64,000 nt of DNA from Anaeramoeba flamelloides (lineage: Eukaryota; Metamonada; Anaeramoebidae): assembly GCA_027625915.1 (NCBI GenBank), contig JANTQA010000032.1, positions 12,168,001 through 12,232,000 of the forward strand. Reading direction: 5' to 3'. The notes under the pieces were generated by a model that was given only the letters and a program-made list of their open reading frames with translations, was not told the origin of the DNA and searched no databases. Below, one piece after another: positions 59,191-64,000 of the stretch. Both the position numbers and the translations under genes were made by a program. Position 1 is the first letter of the stretch; each line of letters opens with the position of its first letter.

Positions 59191-59939
59191 GGGATTAGCG
59201 TCACAATAGATTTCTCTATAATCAAAGTATGTTGTAATTGGGTGTAAATGATATTAGTGCATCATGGCTCGAATAGCTCTAAAAAATCTATTATAAATCT
59301 TATTGCACAATAAATTATTAAATTTTTTACTAAAGGATCACAATTAAAAAATTTCATTTTGAAAAATTTTTTTTAATTCCTTTTCCAAATCTAAAAATAA
59401 GAAACTCTAAATAGATAGTATTCCATTATTTAATAATTTAGATTTAGAACTTCAAAAAGTAACTATTTTTAGAATTTTTGAATTTCAAAGATTAACTCAA
59501 TAATCATCAACATAAAAGTACAAAGACTGATTAGTTTTGTTTGCTTTGGATAAGTCTAATTATAGCATCAATATATTTCCATGATTTGAGAAATAATTTG
59601 TCAAAAAACTTTATTCGTTAATTATTTAATTTTTAAAAAAAAACGAATTTTTTAGTAACTAATCTACATTTCGCCATAAATTTAAGAAAGATATTTTATG
59701 ACTTTGTAGTCTGAATATTGATAATTCAATCATAAAATTTATGGCGAAATGAAGATTTTATTCTGAATTTGCTAGGTTTTTTACTAATACTTAGATCATT
59801 TTTTATTGATGAGATCAACAAATATTAATACTTTGCAATCGATTTTTTAGAGACATTTTGAACCATGTAACACTAATGTGGTTAGGTCCAAGAACAACAT
59901 ACTTTGATCCTAGGCTTCTCCTTGGTAGACGCTAATCCC
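59191..59939. mobile_element. TTAA-flanked MITE, 749 bp (GGGATTAGCG family, copy 2)
   Basis: TTAA at 59187-59190 and 59940-59943 brackets GGGATTAGCGTC..GACGCTAATCCC. Internal arms include TAATTGGGTGTAAATGATAT and, near the other end, ACACTAATGTGGTTAGG. An internal inverted pair, ATTTCGCCATAAATTTAAG / ATAAAATTTATGGCGAAAT, is also present. Length differs from copy 1 by about one base. No ORF of note. Confidence 0.87.
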
Positions 59940-60638
59940 TTAAAAAATCGAAAAATAAAAGATTCAAGTCTGAATTACTTGGGGTTTGCTTTATTTTCAC
60001 CAATAGACTAACAAATGGGATTTTGGTTTCGAAGTTTCAATATCTGGTAGTCAAAAAAGCATTTTTCAGTAAGGTTCTCACAATTAAAATTTTTCAAAAT
60101 TGTAAAATGTACTTACTTAAAATATATTTTTCATCTCATTACTAACAAAATGAAATCTAAAGCATGAAGTTTAATAATTACAAAATTGATTTTCCTCACA
60201 TTTTTTGAAAAGGAGTTAAAAAACTTAGATTAAGAAGCTATTCCAAAAAAATTAAAAAAAACGAAATACAAAATCAAATTAAAAAAAGAGAGAAAAGGTT
60301 TTTTATTGATTTCTGCACTAAAGGAATAGAAAACTAGAACTATAAAAATAAATATAATTCAAAATTTCCAATAAAATTTTTAGTTACTGTTGTATATTTT
60401 TTCAATTTTTTATTATTTCATAAATGTATTTTTAAAAAAAAAAATAAAAATATTTAAAAAATAAGAAATTAGAACATATTATTATATATATTTTTGAAAA
60501 AAGTAAAAAAAAAAAAACAAAGAAAAAAATGAAAATATATGATACCAAACTTGGAAAAAGCTTAATAGGGGATAAAAATAAAAAAAAAATAAAAAATGAT
60601 TGAATTTTTTTTTTTTAATTTAATTTTTTAGTTTAATA

Positions 60639-62526
60639 TTACCATTTGTTAACTCTCATTGTACCATTCTTGGCAAGATTGAGTTGCATATTATAACATT
60701 TGTCGAGTAATTGAGGTTGATGAGCGACCTTTCTAGCAAGACAGTCCTTAAGAGCCATTTCGTAGTATTCAGTAAGGATTGGTTTGTATACTGGGTGAGC
60801 ACATTTGTTGATAATTTCCTTAGCTCTTTGTCTAGGGGCTAATCCTCTAAGATCTGCCAAGCCTTGCTCTGTGACAAGGATATCTAAATCGTGTTCTGTG
60901 TGGTCAACATGAGGGGCCATTGGGACAACAGAGGTGATACCAAATGGATCGACTTTAGTCCTTCTGGTGGAAGGAGCGTGCATGATGGTAAGATAACCGT
61001 TTCTCAAAAAGTCGTTTGATCCGCCAAGGCCACTGATCATTCTTGTGCCTCCAACAAGGGTGGAGTTAGCATGGCCATAGATATCAAATTCCACAGGGGT
61101 GTTCATGGCAATGACGCCAAGTCTTCTGACTTGTTCGGCGCCGTTGGTGATCTGCTGTGGTCTCAAGCAGATTTTTGGTGCGTAGAAGTCCCAGTTTTCA
61201 TATAGTCTTTTAAAGGCGTCTGGGGTGAATGTAAGAGCGGTGGAAGTAGCAAATTCCAATTTGCCATTGTCGAAAAAGTCCAACATGGTGTCTTGTAAGA
61301 CCTCGGTCCAGACATTAAGATTTTTAAATGGTCCCTTGACCAATCCTGCAACAACTGCATTGGCAATGTTACCAACACCGGACTGTAATGGGAGTAAGTT
61401 CTTTGGGAGTCTTCCGTGCTTGACTTCGTTTTGGAAAAAGTCAAGAATGTTGTCAGCAATTTTTTCGGAGGTCTTGTCTGGGGCAGACATTGGTCTTCCG
61501 TTGTCCTTTTTGTTCGACTCAACAATTGCAACAATCTTGTCAAAGTCAACTTTTAAATGTGTGGTTCCGACTCTGTCGTCAACTCGGGAAATTAAATTTG
61601 GTCTTCTGAAAGGTGGTTTCAAATCTTCTTCAATATCATGAAGTCCTCTAAATGATCTGAATGTTGTGTTAATTTCGACAATGATCTTGTCGGCAATTTG
61701 GCAGATTTCTTGGGTGGCTCCGACAGAACCGGCAAGAATAATACCTTCGTCGTCGATTTCACAGGCTTCAATTAAGGCAATGTCAAGCTTTCCACCTTTG
61801 TCTTTTGTGAAAAATCCAAAAGCTAAATTTTGTGCAAATTTGGCAAGATGAATGTCACCCTAATGATTTTTTTTTTTTTTGGTTTGTTGCCAGGTTGTTT
61901 TTGTTTTATGAAAGAGAGGTAAGGAAAATTAAAAAATTTACATGTTTTACAAGAATGGAAAATAAAAATAAAAAAAATTATTGTTGCTTACCATTTGAAT
62001 TTTTCCAGTGTTAATACCTTTAGCGATATTTTTACCGGTTTGATATGGCCAACGTCTTTTAATCATATTTAAACTAGCCCACCTGTCTTCCGTTTCTTTA
62101 CCAACAGATGCTCCAATGAAAAGTTCAAATTGCATCTAAACATTTGTTTTTTTTTTTTTTTTTTTTTTTAAGGGGTGAAAAAAGAGAAACAAAAGGAAAG
62201 AAAAAAAAAAAAAATAATAAAAATAAAAAAAAAGCAAATTTATTTTTTAGCGATTTTTTTGTTTTTTTTTTTTTTTTACTAAAAAGTAATAGAAGAAGTT
62301 GAGGAATAATAAAAGTACAAACTTTTTCACCGGTTTGTTCAACTTTATCAGCGAGAGCAATGGGAATTGCTTTTGGATATCCAACTGGTGTAAAACCAGA
62401 CCAACCAAGAGCTTGTCCGTCTTTAAAGAATCGAAGAGAGTCTTGTACTGAACAGACTTTCGACATGAGACTTTTTCTCAAGATTCGATCAGAGAGTTTA
62501 GAATAATTTCTACTTAAGTATTGCAT
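60639..62526 (-). CDS. ASCT: Acetate:succinyl-CoA transferase / acetyl-CoA hydrolase, organellar
   Basis: Transfers CoA from acetyl-CoA to succinate, releasing acetate, in mitochondria or hydrogenosomes; succinyl-CoA synthetase then makes ATP. Exons are 62526-62323, 62135-61992 and 61859-60639; introns are 62136-62322 (GTTTGT..TTTAG) and 61860-61991 (GTAAGC..CATTAG), both phase 0; total 522 residues. Family motifs in order: [75 protein letters not shown] with the catalytic Glu (about residue 302), [20 protein letters not shown] and [17 protein letters not shown]. Both junctions restore continuous homology. The N-terminus [19 protein letters not shown] is Ser/Arg-rich without acids, a likely organelle-targeting presequence; the ATG at 62574 would add 16 hydrophobic residues. 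The coding DNA is the most GC-rich in the window, as for a highly expressed gene. Confidence 0.94.
61860..61991 (-). other. Intron 2 of the CoA transferase gene
   Basis: 132 bases, phase 0, donor GTAAGC, acceptor CATTAG preceded by a run of about 17 A. Removing it joins NTGKIQM to [11 protein letters not shown], the normal family sequence. Confidence 0.9.
62136..62322 (-). other. Intron 1 of the CoA transferase gene
   Basis: 187 bases, phase 0, donor GTTTGT, acceptor GTTTAG. On the sense strand it carries several long A-runs, the last (over 20 A) only about a dozen bases before the acceptor where a pyrimidine tract would be expected. Confidence 0.88.
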
Positions 62527-64000
62527 ATTAATCAAATAGGGAGGTATAAAAAAATGAATGTTAAAATTTTTCACAATTCCCCCTTCAAATTTGAAATTAA
62601 AAATGACTCGGCATTTTATTTTACATGCTCTTTATTTACGAAGTGGTTTCTACAAAAAAAATAAAGTCAAAAATAGAAAACCAAATCAAAAAAAAAAGGT
62701 AAATGACATAATTTCCTAAACACCTTACTAAAACGATTTTATTTGGAAATATTTCAGACCTTTTTCCTTTACTTTCGGGGTTACTCTTTTGGTGTGTTGT
62801 TTTTTGAGGAATTACAAATCCAATATTAAAAAGAAAGAAAGTCTGTTTTTTTATTTTGTAAAAGCAGTTAAATTGTGGAAAACAAACTGAGTAATTCATA
62901 CTTGATTCTTTTTTTTATCAAAGACAGAGTCACAAAATTTGATTTTATAAAGCCCAAATAATCAGTTTTTCTGTTTTTGATTGAATAATAGCTTTTTAGA
63001 AATCCACAAAATCAAAAAATGAAGGTCAGTTGAAAATATGTCAATAAGTAAGAAATTAAAAAAAAGGGGTAATTTACGAACAAATAAGATTTTACTTTTT
63101 TTTCAAAATCCAAAAAGATCAAGTATTGAAATTTTGTTATTTGAAGAAGTTGGTGAATCTTCTGAGGACAGTAATCCTTTTTTACTTTGAAAAAAAAAAC
63201 TCGTTGGATTTACTGGTTTGTGAGTGGTTAAAAGCAAAAAAAAGTCTGCACTAACTTTCTTAAATCACTCATAACTTTCCAAAAATAGTTCACCCCCATA
63301 TCGTGAATTTGATGAGTACCCTTTCCAGTTCGGTAACATTGTTTATTCAAAGAAAGGATCAAAAGTGATAAATTATTACTTTTCATCCAAGTTGTTTTTA
63401 GCATTAAGAGACTAATCTCTATTATTTTTTTTTTGTTAACCAATTTCTAAATAAGGATTCCTTATCAAGGGATATGTTTAATATTGAAAATAAATGGGGT
63501 TTTTAAATCAAAGTAATTGATTAAAAAATTTTTTCAATCTCTATTAAATTAAGGTTAAAAAAAATTTAATAGAGATTGGTCCCTTAATGTTCGACTAAGC
63601 TTGAAAGCAGAATATCAGTTAATGAATCCAATAACTTTTCCATCAATAAAGTTAAGTGAGTACAACCCATCTGAACTCTGGGCACAGACTATAAATGCTA
63701 ACTTTTGGGATTGGTTAAAGTTTTTATGATCTTTTAGACACAGTTATTAAATTATTTAGTTTTGAAAAAAAATGAAGTGTTTTTAGTTTTTTTCAACTTT
63801 GGAGAAGAGATCAGAAACACATAACACCAAAATGTCAGTAGAACTTTTGTAACAAAGACTCAAAAGTCTTTGGAATGCACACCTGGAATTAATTAACTGA
63901 ATGAGAGAGAAAAAAACTGTTCATTTTTGAAACATTTTTTGTGCAAGATAAAGTATCATTGAATTGTTTTTTGTAAAATTCACATATCCAGATCACTATA
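62527..64000. other. Right-hand region, no firm gene
   Basis: Upstream of the CoA transferase. Holds one plausible 50-codon ORF (63038-63190) and a short hairpin at about 63536-63586 (CAATCTCTATTAAATT / AATTTAATAGAGATTG). The minus ORFs 62636-62899 and 63228-63443 have no recognised domain. Nothing else supported. Confidence 0.4.
63038..63190 (+). CDS. Possible small ORF or first exon, 50 codons
   Basis: ATG at 63038 opens a frame with ordinary-looking composition: a basic start (SKKLKKRGNLRTNK) and an acidic end (SSIEILLFEEVGESSEDSNP), stopping at 63190. Balanced residues distinguish it from the homopolymer ORFs nearby. No homology recognised, and it may be chance. Confidence 0.25.
   Translation: MSISKKLKKRGNLRTNKILLFFQNPKRSSIEILLFEEVGESSEDSNPFLL

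Larger units (their letters stand above)
56366..60638. other. Gene-free stretch with a large palindrome and a TTAA MITE
   Basis: Contains the foldback sequence 57675-58076 and copy 2 of the GGGATTAGCG MITE (59191-59939). The rest is AT-rich with no recognised gene. Many short homopolymers lie near the 3' end of the CoA-transferase gene at 60.5-60.64 kb. Confidence 0.5.

Noticed and set aside
61225..61641. 138-codon plus-strand ORF and the 128-codon minus ORF at 61163-61549
   Set aside because: Both are alternative-frame shadows of the CoA-transferase exon, which has continuous family homology.
62636..62899. 87-codon minus-strand ORF upstream of the CoA transferase
   Set aside because: Low-complexity composition; no domain, no homology and no supported exon structure.

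Overview
The window is nuclear DNA of a very AT-rich, gene-sparse protist. Genes are single transcription units with GT-AG introns, on both strands, separated by kilobases of AT-rich sequence full of homopolymers and decayed mobile DNA. An N-terminally extended acetate:succinyl-CoA transferase (a typical hydrogenosome/mitochondrion enzyme) and an RCC1-repeat plus BTB protein suggest an anaerobic amoeboid or metamonad-type protist. Anaeramoeba is my best guess; this is inference, since no rRNA is present. All three standard stop codons end the ORFs, so I see no sign of a variant code.

Layout: coatomer beta' subunit (minus, 1-3219, C-terminus off the left edge); a small RRM protein (plus, 5006-5750); a second RRM protein (plus, 9983 to about 10.96 kb); an FCP1/SCP-type phosphatase (plus, 15595-20351, with a proposed 3.5-kb intron); a Nudix hydrolase (plus, 23480-24040); an armadillo-repeat protein (plus, 28457-29875); a 913-residue unrecognised helical protein (minus, 33746-36487); an RCC1-BTB protein (plus, 42997-49308, with a 4.5-kb intron); a small PRA1-like membrane protein (minus, 55813-56365); and acetate:succinyl-CoA transferase (minus, 60639-62526, three exons). 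No operon-like grouping or pathway cluster is visible; the recognised genes are ordinary housekeeping functions (COPI coat, RNA binding, phosphatase, Nudix, membrane traffic, organellar acetate metabolism).

The gene-poor remainder is the interesting part. It holds at least ten families of terminal-inverted-repeat (TIR) or foldback elements. Some are flanked by TTAA (two 750-bp twins at 17.1 and 59.2 kb; a 1.42-kb element at 41.0 kb with broken coding sequence; smaller ones at 6.95 and 43.8 kb). Some are flanked by TA (13.97, 30.5, 31.1 and 38.2 kb). One family is inserted into its own copy (50.16-53.12 kb). Three relics of a non-LTR-type reverse transcriptase occur (7.7-8.4, 20.6-20.9 and 46.3-46.9 kb); two of them are followed, in their own sense, by a long palindrome, and related hairpins stand alone at 24.8-26.4 kb. 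Two genes carry these elements inside unusually long introns. Splice donors favour GTTTGT, and the coatomer gene appears to have its start codon alone on a one-codon coding exon.

All gene structures come from conceptual splicing by eye, without transcripts; exon ends are most secure where joining restores a conserved motif.
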